A stretch of DNA of 19,618 nt from Chloroflexota bacterium (GTDB lineage Bacteria > Chloroflexota > Anaerolineae > UBA4142), in contig JACQGS010000261.1 in the NCBI GenBank assembly GCA_016199405.1, positions 1 to 19,618 of the forward strand, read 5' to 3'. Below the pieces are notes generated by a model. The model was not told the DNA's origin and made no database searches. It was given only the letters and a program-made list of their open reading frames with translations. Each line of letters starts with the position of its first letter. Position 1 is the stretch's first letter. The translations under genes and the position numbers were made by a program. Positions 1-6,657 of this stretch are shown here, piece after piece.

Positions 1-147
1 ATCCAGCACGCCGAAGAGCAATAATAATAGCACCGGCAACGTCAATGCCAACACCACCAAGCTTTGCGCGCGTTGACTTGCGCGCGGGTACGGTTGCGCG
101 CGTGGATGGATATTCAAATTCGAATTCAAAAATTTATGCATTGCCAT
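1..147 (-). CDS. TadE/TadG-like pilus-associated membrane protein, N-terminal part (runs off the left edge)
   Basis: An open frame reads on the minus strand from an ATG at 147 to the window edge without a stop (49 codons). After a basic, Asn-rich start (about residues 1-27) comes a RAQSLVVLALTLPVLLLLLF segment and then GVLD. This matches the typical N-terminal single membrane helix of TadE/TadG-like proteins (family pattern roughly RGQALVEFALVLP-LLLLL-G). The usual Glu of that pattern is Val here, so assignment is by overall pattern. TadE/TadG proteins are minor pilin-like components of the Tad/Flp pilus system. The gene lies just downstream of a Flp pilin on the same strand, which supports the call. 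A second in-frame ATG at 141 is an alternative start, and neither has a clear Shine-Dalgarno. Only the first 49 residues are visible. Confidence 0.55.
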   Translation of the reverse strand, partial: MAMHKFLNSNLNIHPRAQPYPRASQRAQSLVVLALTLPVLLLLLFGVLD

Positions 148-150
148 TTG

Positions 151-185
151 AAAAAGGGGCTACAGAGTTTCCTCTGTAAGCCCCC
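151..185 (-). terminator. Rho-independent terminator after the Flp pilin gene
   Basis: Read on the minus strand, GGGGC plus TACAGAG (with one bulged T) pairs with CTCTGTA plus GCCCC around a GAAA loop, followed directly by TTTTT. A 12-bp GC-rich stem, a GNRA-type loop and a U-run make a classic intrinsic terminator. It lies about 125 bases after the pilin stop codon and just before the TadE-like start, so it should limit read-through from the highly expressed pilin gene into the next pilus gene. Confidence 0.85.
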
Positions 186-236
186 GTGTGATAGAAAGAA
201 AACCGATTGGATGAATGGTAGAAATTTTTTCGTGGA

Positions 237-288
237 CCCTATTTGGAATAGGGCCCGTCGTACAAGGCATGCCCGAAGGGGCTTGCCC
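237..288 (-). repeat. Two small hairpins in the pilin 3' untranslated region
   Basis: The stretch between the pilin stop and the terminator (186-310) has no gene. It holds a perfect 7-bp hairpin at 237-253 (CCCTATT/AATAGGG, 3-nt loop) and an 8-bp hairpin with one mismatch at about 266-288 (GCAAGCCC against GGGCATGC, read on the minus strand). Neither is followed by a U-run. They could stabilise the pilin mRNA 3' end; this is inference from structure only. Confidence 0.4.
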
Positions 289-310
289 GAATGGTTGGTC
301 TTGCGTGGAA

Positions 311-463
311 TTACGTTCCGGTCAAGCCGCTGGTAATCCGGCTGAAAATATTCGCAACTTGCGGACCCAGCAATGCCAGAATGGCGATCACGACAATAGC
401 GACCAAAACGAGAATTAACGCGTACTCCACCAACCCTTGACCTTTTTGACGAGGCAGATACAT
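311..463 (-). CDS. Flp/Fap-type IVb pilin
   Basis: A 50-residue protein begins MYLPRQKG and continues QGLVEYALILVLVAIVVIAI, ending in a short polar tail. Flp pilins have the processing pattern G-x4-E-Y before a single hydrophobic helix; here G8, then QGLV, then E13-Y14, so a TadV-type prepilin peptidase would cut after Gly8. The mature subunit would assemble into a Tad/Flp adhesion pilus. The ATG at 463 was chosen because a perfect AGGAGGTGA lies just upstream. The longer frame starting at 523 is unlikely, since that codon lies inside the pilin promoter and upstream of the expected transcription start. It lies downstream of a two-component regulatory set, has its own promoter and terminator, and is followed by a TadE-like gene. 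Confidence 0.88.
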   Translation of the reverse strand: MYLPRQKGQGLVEYALILVLVAIVVIAILALLGPQVANIFSRITSGLTGT

Positions 464-503
464 TGGATTCTCACCTCCTTTCGGAAAATTTATCTCTGTA
501 GCC

Positions 504-533
504 ATTATAGCACGCTTCGTCAAGCGACGGCAA
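504..533 (-). promoter_or_regulatory. Sigma-70-like promoter of the Flp pilin gene
   Basis: On the minus strand TTGCCG (533-528), an 18-nt spacer and a perfect TATAAT (509-504) precede the pilin. The expected transcription start near 497 gives a leader of about 34 nt that carries the strong AGGAGGTGA ribosome binding site. The promoter lies between the upstream histidine kinase gene and the pilin, so the pilin can be expressed independently of the regulatory operon. Confidence 0.75.
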
Positions 534-552
534 TAGGAGGGCGGTACCTTGA

Positions 553-1614
553 TTATTTTGAAGGCAACTCGATGCGCGCTTTGGTGCCGCGCCCGGTGCC
601 GCTTTGCATTTGCAATCGCCCGCCGAGCATTTCGATGCGCTTTTCCAAATTCGCCAGCGTGGAACGCCCGCGCTCGCGCGCGGCTTCCAATACCGCCGCG
701 ACGTCAAAGCCGCTGCCGTCATCTTCGACGGTCGCGCTCACCGGATTATTTTGCAGGTCGAGCGTCACCAAGACGCGCGCGGCGTGCGCGTGCCGCGCCG
801 CATTGCTCAGCAATTCCTGAATCGCGCGAAAAAAAGTGACCTCGATATACGGCGCGAGCGCGCGCTCGCCTTGAATCGTCAATTGCGTCGGCAGTTTGTT
901 TTTGGCTTCGAACGTTTGCACGTAGCGTTTGAGCGTCGGCAATAATCCCAAATCGTCCAGCATCATGGGGCGCAATTCAAAGATAAATTCGCGGATGCGC
1001 TGAAACGTCGCGTTCGCGGAGGTTTTCAAATTGCCCAACTCGCCGCGCGCCCGCGCCGGATCCGCTTCAAATAATCGCTCGACGATCTCCGCCTGCAAAA
1101 TCAAATTGGTCAGCGATTGCGCTGGACCATCGTGCATCTCGCGCGAGAGGCGTTGGCGTTCCGCTTCCTGCGCTTCGATGATATGCACCATCGACTGTCG
1201 ATCGATGCCGCCGCCCCGCGCGCCGGCGACGCCCGCCGGCGGCGCCTCCGCGATTTGGACCGCGAGCGCGCTCAACTTTTCCAACTGCGCGCGATAGCGT
1301 TGCAGACTGCGTTGCTTGCCTTGCAACTGCTCCAATTGACTCCGCATCATAAACAAACGCATTTGCGAATCTTGCGCGGCGGCGTACGCGGATTTCACAT
1401 CCGCCCGCGAAAAAGATTCCAAGTTCGCTTCCAGCTCGCGCATCCGGCTGGCAGAATCGGTTTGGCGTTGCTGTAAGCGGTCGATCTCACCTCCCGTTTG
1501 TTTTACAAGGATATCGATCTCGCGCATCTCAACGTCTAACTGCTCGCGTTCTTTTTCCGATTCGGACGCCAGTTCGCGGAGACGCGGCAGCGCATTTGAT
1601 TCAGTCGGCGGCAT
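553..1614 (-). CDS. DegS/NarX-type sensor histidine kinase (HisKA_3), cytoplasmic
   Basis: Sensor kinase of the HisKA_3/HATPase_c class. With the ATG at 1614 it is 353 residues long. Residues about 10-120 are a Gln/Glu/Arg-rich coiled coil, and no membrane segment is seen, so it should be cytosolic like DegS. A short Gly/Ala linker is followed by the phospho-acceptor box AEEAERQRLSREMHDGPAQS (numbered from this start, His161, with the Asp next to it), then the ATPase N-box ELLSNAARHAHA (Asn about 271) and G-box EDDGSGFD. I chose 1614 because a GGGA-type Shine-Dalgarno precedes it and it leaves an 11-base gap to the regulator stop; an in-frame upstream ATG at 1656 overlaps the regulator. It is last in a three-gene minus-strand unit and should phosphorylate the adjacent NarL/DegU-type regulator. 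The signal is unknown. Confidence 0.9.
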   Translation of the reverse strand: MPPTESNALPRLRELASESEKEREQLDVEMREIDILVKQTGGEIDRLQQRQTDSASRMRELEANLESFSRADVKSAYAAAQDSQMRLFMMRSQLEQLQGKQRSLQRYRAQLEKLSALAVQIAEAPPAGVAGARGGGIDRQSMVHIIEAQEAERQRLSREMHDGPAQSLTNLILQAEIVERLFEADPARARGELGNLKTSANATFQRIREFIFELRPMMLDDLGLLPTLKRYVQTFEAKNKLPTQLTIQGERALAPYIEVTFFRAIQELLSNAARHAHAARVLVTLDLQNNPVSATVEDDGSGFDVAAVLEAARERGRSTLANLEKRIEMLGGRLQMQSGTGRGTKARIELPSK

Positions 1615-1625
1615 TCTATTCCCTT

Positions 1626-2372
1626 TTATGAGTGAACATCTTGCAAACGAATCCAACCGCGGCGCAAGGCGTACACGGCGGCTTGCGTGCGGTCATTCAC
1701 CGCGAGCTTGCGCAGAATGGACGTCATGTGATTCTTGACCGTTTGCCGGCTGATGCCCAATTTCTTGGCGATTTCTTTGTTGCTCTGGCCGCTCGTGATG
1801 CAGGTCAGAATTTCCATCTCGCGCGTCGAGAGCGGTTGAAACGCATACTCGCCGCGATCGCCGGTCGACGCCATCTGTTCGAATTGATTCAAAAGCCAGT
1901 TGGCAACTTGCGGCTTGCCGAGTACCGCGTCGTTCACGACATAGTTGCCTTGTGCGGCTTCGTGAATGGCGGTCACCAACTGTTTGGGATCCACATCTTT
2001 GGGAAAATACGCGGCGGCACCGGCGCGCAAGGCATGGAGCATTTGCTCGTCGTCGTGATACGCCGTCAGCACGATCACGGCGATTTCATCGCGATTTTGC
2101 TTCAGTTCGCGCGTCACTTGCAAGCCGTTCATGCCGGGCAGATTCACGTCCATCAAAATCACTTGCGGCTTTTTTGCGCGCGCTTTGGTGAGCGCTTCCT
2201 GTCCATCCGCCGCTTCATCTTCAATCACAAGGTCTTTTTCCAATTCCAACACGCGGCGCAAGCCGGCGCGAAAAAGCGGATGATCGTCTACGATCATCAC
2301 GCGCGTTTTGTCTTTAGCCGGCGCGGTCTTGACGGGAGTTTTCTTCTTGATCGATTTTGATTTCTTTTCCAT
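1626..2372 (-). CDS. NarL/DegU-family response regulator
   Basis: A 248-residue two-component transcription regulator. A Lys-rich N-terminal extension (residues 1-23) precedes a receiver domain with acidic DD at 29-30, phospho-acceptor Asp75 in VILMDVNLPG, Thr103 and Lys125. A LuxR-type helix-turn-helix follows at about 181-245 (LSTREMEILTCITSG, then SNKEIAKKLGISRQTVKNH). It is sandwiched between two HisKA_3-type kinases, 42 bases after the first and 11 before the second, so all three are probably one transcript. GGGGGGAAC just upstream of the ATG is the likely ribosome binding site. The target is unknown; the Flp pilin directly downstream is one candidate. The basic extension is longer than in typical NarL-family proteins and may add DNA contacts. 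Confidence 0.93.
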   Translation of the reverse strand: MEKKSKSIKKKTPVKTAPAKDKTRVMIVDDHPLFRAGLRRVLELEKDLVIEDEAADGQEALTKARAKKPQVILMDVNLPGMNGLQVTRELKQNRDEIAVIVLTAYHDDEQMLHALRAGAAAYFPKDVDPKQLVTAIHEAAQGNYVVNDAVLGKPQVANWLLNQFEQMASTGDRGEYAFQPLSTREMEILTCITSGQSNKEIAKKLGISRQTVKNHMTSILRKLAVNDRTQAAVYALRRGWIRLQDVHS

Positions 2373-2414
2373 GAGTTCCCCCCACAGATTTGTGCGCGTC
2401 GCCCACTGCCACCT

Positions 2415-3080
2415 CTATGGCGCCGGCACATCCAACACGACGCGCGTTCCGCGCCCGGGTTCTGAATAAATGTGAAATTCACTGCGCAGGAATTCGGCGT
2501 GGTCACGCATTGCCCCCAACCCCAAGCGCGGCGCGCCAAGCGTTTGGCTGTACGCGCGATCGTCAAAACCTTGTCCGTTGTCTTCGATCAGCACGCGCAG
2601 CGCGTCCGCCGTCCGTTCGAGTTGAATCTTTACGAGCGTGGCTTGCGAATGCTCGCGCACATTCTCCAAGGCTTCGTGTACGACGCGATAGATCGCCACT
2701 TCCATACTCGCCGGCAAGCGTTCGCTCAATTGATTCCACCCACTGAGCGCGACGCGAATGCCGGTGCGGCGCGTGAAATCGTCGGCGGCTTTTTCCATCG
2801 TCGCCGGCAAGCCCAGGTCGTTGAGCAGCGGCGGCTGGAGATCGTGCACCCAGCCGCGCACATCGTTCAACCCGCTTCTCAATTCGGCGAGCAAGGCGTT
2901 CAAGCCGGCGCGCGCGGCGACCGGATCGTGCTCCATCAATTGCAAGCACGTTTCGATTTCCATGGCGGCATTCGCCAGCAATTGACCCGGACCGCTCTGC
3001 AATGCGCGCGCGAGGCGCGCGCGTTCTTCTTCCAACGTTTGGACGACGATGGCATGCGAGGAGGGTGGGGCGAGGTTCAT
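2415..3080 (-). CDS. Degenerate DegS-like histidine kinase lacking the phospho-acceptor histidine
   Basis: A 221-residue HisKA_3/HATPase_c-type protein with no membrane segment. The dimerisation/phosphotransfer helix is easily recognised (EEERARLARA, then GPGQLLANAAMEIE), but the normal His-Asp pair is Gln28-Ser29 (codons CAG AGC at 2999-2994). The ATPase part keeps its N-box (HEALENVREHSQA, Asn140) and G-box (EDNGQGFD, Asp167), so ATP binding is likely while autophosphorylation is not. It is the first gene of the unit with the regulator and the intact kinase. Likely roles are as a heterodimer partner or allosteric modulator of the downstream kinase, or as a phosphatase or adaptor for the regulator. 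Dimer-interface and LQPPLLNDLGL residues typical of the family are present, arguing against simple decay. The start sits about 3 nt after the predicted transcription start, so the mRNA may be leaderless. Confidence 0.85.
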   Translation of the reverse strand: MNLAPPSSHAIVVQTLEEERARLARALQSGPGQLLANAAMEIETCLQLMEHDPVAARAGLNALLAELRSGLNDVRGWVHDLQPPLLNDLGLPATMEKAADDFTRRTGIRVALSGWNQLSERLPASMEVAIYRVVHEALENVREHSQATLVKIQLERTADALRVLIEDNGQGFDDRAYSQTLGAPRLGLGAMRDHAEFLRSEFHIYSEPGRGTRVVLDVPAP

Positions 3081-3089
3081 TTGGAAATT

Positions 3090-3117
3090 ATTTTATCACA
3101 AAACGGCAGTTCCGCAA
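3090..3117 (-). promoter_or_regulatory. Promoter of the kinase-regulator-kinase unit
   Basis: Minus-strand TTGCGG (3117-3112), a 16-nt spacer and TAAAAT (3095-3090) resemble a sigma-70 promoter. The transcription start would fall near 3083, a few bases before the ATG at 3080. No Shine-Dalgarno is visible (the bases before the ATG are TAATTTCCAA), which fits leaderless initiation. Confidence 0.55.
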
Positions 3118-3125
3118 TAGCCAAT

Positions 3126-3153
3126 TTGACACCCGCCAGAAAGAGGATAGAAT
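3126..3153 (+). promoter_or_regulatory. Sigma-70-like promoter for the small membrane protein and ETF genes
   Basis: TTGACA (3126-3131), a 16-nt spacer and TAGAAT (3148-3153) form a near-consensus promoter pointing toward the plus-strand genes. The expected start near 3160 gives a leader of about 145 nt that begins inside the inverted repeat at 3158-3191. Its -35 region lies next to that of the opposite-strand kinase promoter, so this gap is a compact divergent control region. Apart from the two promoters and the inverted repeat I see nothing else in 3081-3305. Confidence 0.65.
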
Positions 3154-3157
3154 CTTT

Positions 3158-3191
3158 TTGACGGTTCAATGACTGTGCGTTGAACCATCAA
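3158..3191 (+). promoter_or_regulatory. Inverted repeat at the expected transcription start
   Basis: TTGACGGTTCAA (3158-3169) and TTGAACCATCAA (3180-3191) are inverted copies differing at one position, separated by 10 bases. The element begins where the plus-strand promoter should start transcription. It could be a repressor operator or a 5' leader hairpin. No U-run follows, so it is not an obvious terminator. Confidence 0.5.
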
Positions 3192-3305
3192 ACTGCTTCT
3201 CCACGCAGGCGGAATTCACCTTTGACAAGTCGTCCGTCCCAGCATTGGGCTTTTGGACGATTTTCGAACACACTTGTTACGTAAACTCCACCCGGCGGTA
3301 TCTAA

Positions 3306-3593
3306 ATGAACCGAGACTTTCTTCTCGTAATGGCAGGTGGTGCGGCATCCTTCCTCACCACCCTGCTGACGCTCTACATTGCCGAGTTGATCGAACAACG
3401 CCGGCTCGCGCTCAAATCTCACGATATCAAGAGTCTGCCGAATCCGGAATCAAATGTGTACAAGCGCTCTGAATTTTTCAAGGCGAGCGGCAGCGACGCG
3501 GTCAAGCGCGAAGAACCCGTGGCAGAAAATAAAGTGACCAGCCCGGATGCGCCGGTCACGGACAGTTCGATTATTCGCAAGTCGGAGAATTGA
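3306..3593 (+). CDS. Small single-helix membrane protein of unknown function
   Basis: A 95-residue protein I do not recognise. Residues about 5-29 (FLLVMAGGAASFLTTLLTLY and onward to AELI) form one hydrophobic helix, followed by a basic stretch (EQRRLALKSHDIK) and a charged, Ser/Pro-rich tail without obvious fold. The positive residues after the helix suggest the tail is cytoplasmic. Its stop at 3591-3593 is three bases before the etfB ATG, and both lie behind the same promoter, so translation is probably coupled to etfB. It may be a membrane tether or assembly partner for the electron transfer flavoprotein, but that rests only on location. The Shine-Dalgarno is weak. Coding status is supported by the tight junction and sensible composition. 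Confidence 0.6.
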   Translation: MNRDFLLVMAGGAASFLTTLLTLYIAELIEQRRLALKSHDIKSLPNPESNVYKRSEFFKASGSDAVKREEPVAENKVTSPDAPVTDSSIIRKSEN

Positions 3594-3596
3594 TAG

Positions 3597-4400
3597 ATGA
3601 ATGCTGAAAGCACTTTTAGTGTTGTGGTCTTGATCAAACGCGTGCCGGATACCGAGACGCGGATTCAAGTGAAAGATGGCAAGGTCAACACGGAAGGCAT
3701 TTCGTGGGTGATCAGCCCATATGATGAATACGCGGTCGAAGAGGCGCTGCGCTTGCAGGAAAAATATGGCGGCAAGGTAACCTTGCTCTGTCTCGGTTCT
3801 GAAGACGCGAAAGAAACGATTCGCAAAGGGCTGGCGCTCGGCGCGGACGATGCGGTGCATTTGAACGATCCCGCGTTTGAAGGCGGCGACGCCGCGACGA
3901 CCGCGCGCGCGCTTGCCGCCGCGCTCAAGAAAATGGAATATGCTCTCGTCCTCGCCGGCAAGCAAGCCGTAGACGAGGACAACGCGCAAGTCGCGATTCG
4001 CGTCGCGGAGCTTTTGGATTTGCCGCACGTCAACGCCATCATCAAACTCGATCTTGCGGACGATAAAAAATCCGCGCGCTGCGTTCGCGAAGTGGACGGC
4101 GAGCGCGATATGATGGAAACGTCCTTGCCGGCAATTTTCACGGCGCAACAAGGCTTGAACGAGCCGCGCTATCCATCGCTCAAAGGTATTATGGGCGCAA
4201 AGAAGAAACCGATTGCGGATTGGAAAGCCGCCGACCTCGGACTCGATCCCGCCCACCTCGGCGCGGCAGGCGCGCAAATTCAGGTTGAACGATACGATCC
4301 GCCCGCGCCGCGGCCGCCCGGCAAAATAATTCCCGGCGACCCGGCAACTGCCGCGAAAGAATTGGTGCGCTTGTTGCGCGAAGAAGCGAAAGTAATCTAG
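3597..4400 (+). CDS. etfB: Electron transfer flavoprotein, beta subunit
   Basis: The beta subunit of the ETF heterodimer, which carries electrons from flavin dehydrogenases such as acyl-CoA dehydrogenases to the respiratory chain or other acceptors. At 267 residues it has the usual length. It begins with the expected strand VVVLIKRVPDTETRI, contains the AMP-site segment GKQAVDEDNAQ (121-131), and carries the family signature at 163-204 (VREVDGERDMMETSLPAIFT, then LNEPRYPSLKGIMGAKKKP). A GGAG about 10 bases upstream serves as ribosome binding site. etfA follows after an 86-base gap holding a perfect inverted repeat. No dehydrogenase or ETF-quinone oxidoreductase is present in the window, so the physiological donor cannot be named. 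Confidence 0.97.
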   Translation: MNAESTFSVVVLIKRVPDTETRIQVKDGKVNTEGISWVISPYDEYAVEEALRLQEKYGGKVTLLCLGSEDAKETIRKGLALGADDAVHLNDPAFEGGDAATTARALAAALKKMEYALVLAGKQAVDEDNAQVAIRVAELLDLPHVNAIIKLDLADDKKSARCVREVDGERDMMETSLPAIFTAQQGLNEPRYPSLKGIMGAKKKPIADWKAADLGLDPAHLGAAGAQIQVERYDPPAPRPPGKIIPGDPATAAKELVRLLREEAKVI

Positions 4401-4418
4401 CGCGATACTCGCGAAAAG

Positions 4419-4462
4419 CGCGAAAGGGCGCGAAAGTTTCGCGTCTTTCGCGCCCTTTCGCG
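4419..4462 (+). repeat. Perfect 18-bp inverted repeat between etfB and etfA
   Basis: CGCGAAAGGGCGCGAAAG (4419-4436) is followed after 8 bases by its exact reverse complement (4445-4462). The stem would be very stable in mRNA. Only TTT follows after CGGG, so it is not a typical terminator. It lies between two subunits needed in equal amounts and may protect the upstream message or tune relative expression. Confidence 0.85.
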
Positions 4463-4486
4463 GGTTTCTGATCTCAGAGGAACACG

Positions 4487-5473
4487 ATGCCCAACAATAT
4501 TCTCATTGTCGCCGAAACGCGCGACGGCGCGCCGCGTAAAGTCGCGTTTGAACTCGTCACTGTCGCCAAACAACTCGCTCAAGGAATGGGCGGCAAGATA
4601 GAAGTTTTCGCGATGGGAAGCAACCTTGCCTCTGCCGCGCAGGCATTGGCACAAGCCGGCGTGAGCAAAGTGTACGTCGCCGATGATGCCGCGCTGGACG
4701 CGTCGCGTTTTGCGCCGGAATTGCATGCGGCGGTTCTCGCGGATGCGATTCGCGCCGCGCAGCCGGCGGTCGTTTTGTTTGGCGCGACCGGCGTGGGCAA
4801 AGAAATCTCCGCGCGCGCCGCCGCGAAATTGGATTGGGGGCTGGTCACCGATTGCACCGACGCGAAGTTTGAAAACGGCGCGCTTGTGCTGACGAAGCCC
4901 GTGTATGCCGGCAAAGCCATCGCGACCGTGAAAGCGAAATCACTCCCCGCGATGGTGAGCGTTCGCCCCAATATTTTTCCGCCGGTCGAAGCGAACGCCT
5001 CCGCCGCGCCGGTGGAAATCGTCGCGGTAAAAATGGTCAACGTGCGCGCGAAGGTGGCCGAGCGCGTCAAAAAAGCCGAGACGGCGGTTGATCTCAGCGA
5101 GGCGAAAATCGTCGTGTCCGGTGGACGCGGCGTCCGGGGACCGGAAGGATTTGAGCCGTTACACGCGTTGGCGAAAGTTTTGGGCGCGGCGGTGGGCGCA
5201 TCGCGCGCGGCGGTGGACGCGGGTTGGGTGGATTACGGCACGCAAGTGGGGCAGACCGGCAAAACGGTTTCGCCGCAATTGTATATCGCGTGCGGAATTT
5301 CCGGCGCGATCCAACATCTCGCCGGTATGTCGTCGTCGAAAAATATTGTCGCGATCAACAAAGACCCGGACGCGCCGATCTTCAAAGTCGCGGATTATGG
5401 CATCGCCGGCGATTTGTTCGAAGTCGTGCCGGCGCTGACGGAAGAGTTGAAGAAGGTGATGGCGGAAAAGTAA
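4487..5473 (+). CDS. etfA: Electron transfer flavoprotein, alpha subunit
   Basis: The FAD-binding alpha subunit of ETF, 328 residues, usual length. The N-terminal domain (about 1-200) begins NNILIVAETRDG. The C-terminal FAD domain starts near KIVVSGGRGVRGPEGFEPLH and includes SRAAVDAGW, GQTGKTVSPQLYIACGISGA and then IQHLAGM (the ETF-alpha signature, about residues 259-281), ending with NKDPDAPIFKVADYGIAGDL. These contact FAD in known structures. AGAGGAAC a few bases before the ATG is the ribosome binding site. It pairs with etfB upstream, and both probably belong to one transcript with the small membrane protein. Without a partner dehydrogenase in view the pathway is open; nothing obvious marks it as an electron-bifurcating type. 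Confidence 0.97.
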   Translation: MPNNILIVAETRDGAPRKVAFELVTVAKQLAQGMGGKIEVFAMGSNLASAAQALAQAGVSKVYVADDAALDASRFAPELHAAVLADAIRAAQPAVVLFGATGVGKEISARAAAKLDWGLVTDCTDAKFENGALVLTKPVYAGKAIATVKAKSLPAMVSVRPNIFPPVEANASAAPVEIVAVKMVNVRAKVAERVKKAETAVDLSEAKIVVSGGRGVRGPEGFEPLHALAKVLGAAVGASRAAVDAGWVDYGTQVGQTGKTVSPQLYIACGISGAIQHLAGMSSSKNIVAINKDPDAPIFKVADYGIAGDLFEVVPALTEELKKVMAEK

Positions 5474-5531
5474 GAGAAGCTGCCCGCGCCAGCCGCTCGG
5501 GCATCACGTTGATTTTCGGGGGAGGGGGGAA

Positions 5532-6497
5532 ATGCATCGCGGAAAAAATTTCGCGCGCGGCGCGACGATTGCTCTTGCGCGCGCCAGCGTATTGATATTG
5601 TTCGCTTCGGTCGGCTGTATCACGATTCAAGTCGCGCCGACCCCCGAGCTGCCTGCCGCGCCGACGCAAAATATTCCGGCGACGCGCGCGCCGATCGCTG
5701 CAACGCCCGCGCCACCGACCGCCGCGCCCAAAGTCGAACCGACGCGCGCGCAAACGCCCGCGACAGCGGCGGGAAATTTGCCGGCGGCGTACAAAAAATT
5801 TGCGAGCACGGTGAGTGTGAGCATCGAAGGCGATTTCGTTGTCTTGAAAAGCAACGGCGTGCCGGATCACCCCAGCCCGTATTTTGATCGGAGCGATCCG
5901 CGCTATGCGGCGTACAACGGAACGAATCGGAATTATCAGCAAGCGCCCGGCAAGATCAGCGAGCAGAATTTGGTTTTGCGCGTGCCGCTGAATCCGCAAA
6001 AAGCCGCGAATCCGGCGCGCACGCAACTCGGTCCTATCGGCATGGCGATCAACGGGGTGGCGATCTTCAATCAATTTCAGGCGCAGAATCAACCGCTCGG
6101 AAATGAAATCAATTCGTTCGATCAATTCAACGGACATCCGCAACAAGAAGGGATGTATCATTATCATGTCGAGCCATTATTCCTCACTGCGAAAAATGGT
6201 AAAGCGTCGCTGATTGGATTGTTGCTCGATGGGTTTCCGGTTTATGGTCCCGAAGAAAACGGCAAAACCATCACGAACAATGATCTCGATGGATTCCATG
6301 GTCATTCGCACGCGACGTCGGAATATTCGGACGGAATCTATCACTATCACATCACCGCCGAATCGCCCTATATCAACGGCAATGGATATTACGGAACGCC
6401 CGGCACTTTGGATCGCGGACAAGGTGGTCAACCACCCGCGCCGCCCGGCGCACCGCCGGTTGGCTCGCCGCAACCAAAGCCGGGTGGAAGACCCTAA
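5532..6497 (+). CDS. YHYH-domain lipoprotein
   Basis: A 321-residue exported lipoprotein. A basic start and hydrophobic stretch (ATIALARASVLILFASV) end in a lipobox-like GC with the lipidated Cys at 29. A Pro/Ala/Thr linker (about 33-85) spaces the domain from the membrane. The folded part (about 90-290) contains two YHYH motifs (209-212 and 270-273), the cluster HGHSHA (256-261), and GMAINGVAIFN and LLDGFPVYGP segments, which together match the YHYH domain family. Function of that family is not established; the histidine clusters suggest metal binding. The tail is Gly/Pro-rich. A purine-rich GGGGGAGGGGGAA sits right before the ATG. It starts 58 bases after etfA and may be read with it, though a separate transcript is possible. 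Confidence 0.85.
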   Translation: MHRGKNFARGATIALARASVLILFASVGCITIQVAPTPELPAAPTQNIPATRAPIAATPAPPTAAPKVEPTRAQTPATAAGNLPAAYKKFASTVSVSIEGDFVVLKSNGVPDHPSPYFDRSDPRYAAYNGTNRNYQQAPGKISEQNLVLRVPLNPQKAANPARTQLGPIGMAINGVAIFNQFQAQNQPLGNEINSFDQFNGHPQQEGMYHYHVEPLFLTAKNGKASLIGLLLDGFPVYGPEENGKTITNNDLDGFHGHSHATSEYSDGIYHYHITAESPYINGNGYYGTPGTLDRGQGGQPPAPPGAPPVGSPQPKPGGRP

Positions 6498-6525
6498 CGG
6501 ACAAGCCAAAGCCAAACTGGAAATC

Positions 6526-6584
6526 CCCACGAAGAACACCAAAAAACACTAGAATTTTTTCGTGATCTTTGTGTCCTTCGTGGG
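6526..6584. repeat. Imperfect inverted repeat of the CCCACGAAGAACAC type
   Basis: CCCACGAAGAACACCAAA (6526-6543) is mirrored by TTTGTGTCCTTCGTGGG (6568-6584) with few mismatches around an AT-rich loop. A related string (ACGAAGAACACGAAT and CACGAAGAAT) recurs at about 12352-12379, so it is probably a dispersed intergenic repeat. It lies in the 160-base gap before the ferredoxin-NADP reductase and could also act as a bidirectional terminator. No clear promoter was found in that gap. Confidence 0.6.
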
Positions 6585-6657
6585 AAAAAGTTCTTTGCTT
6601 TTTGTGCAAACATTTCACTTGTAAGGCACAAAGATTTTCTAGGAGTGAATTCTCGTT

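Noticed and set aside
311..523. 70-residue form of the pilin
   Set aside because: The upstream start lies within the pilin promoter, and the perfect ribosome binding site points to the ATG at 463.
1632..2360. Long plus-strand frame opposite the response regulator
   Set aside because: It is a shadow of a clear NarL-family gene, rich in His/Arg as expected for antisense of GC-rich coding DNA.
3158..3191. Terminator for either divergent unit
   Set aside because: It lies upstream of both genes, at the start site of the plus-strand promoter, and lacks a U-run.
4419..4462. Rho-independent terminator between etfB and etfA
   Set aside because: The stem is strong, but only three T follow after CGGG, and etfA needs to be co-expressed.
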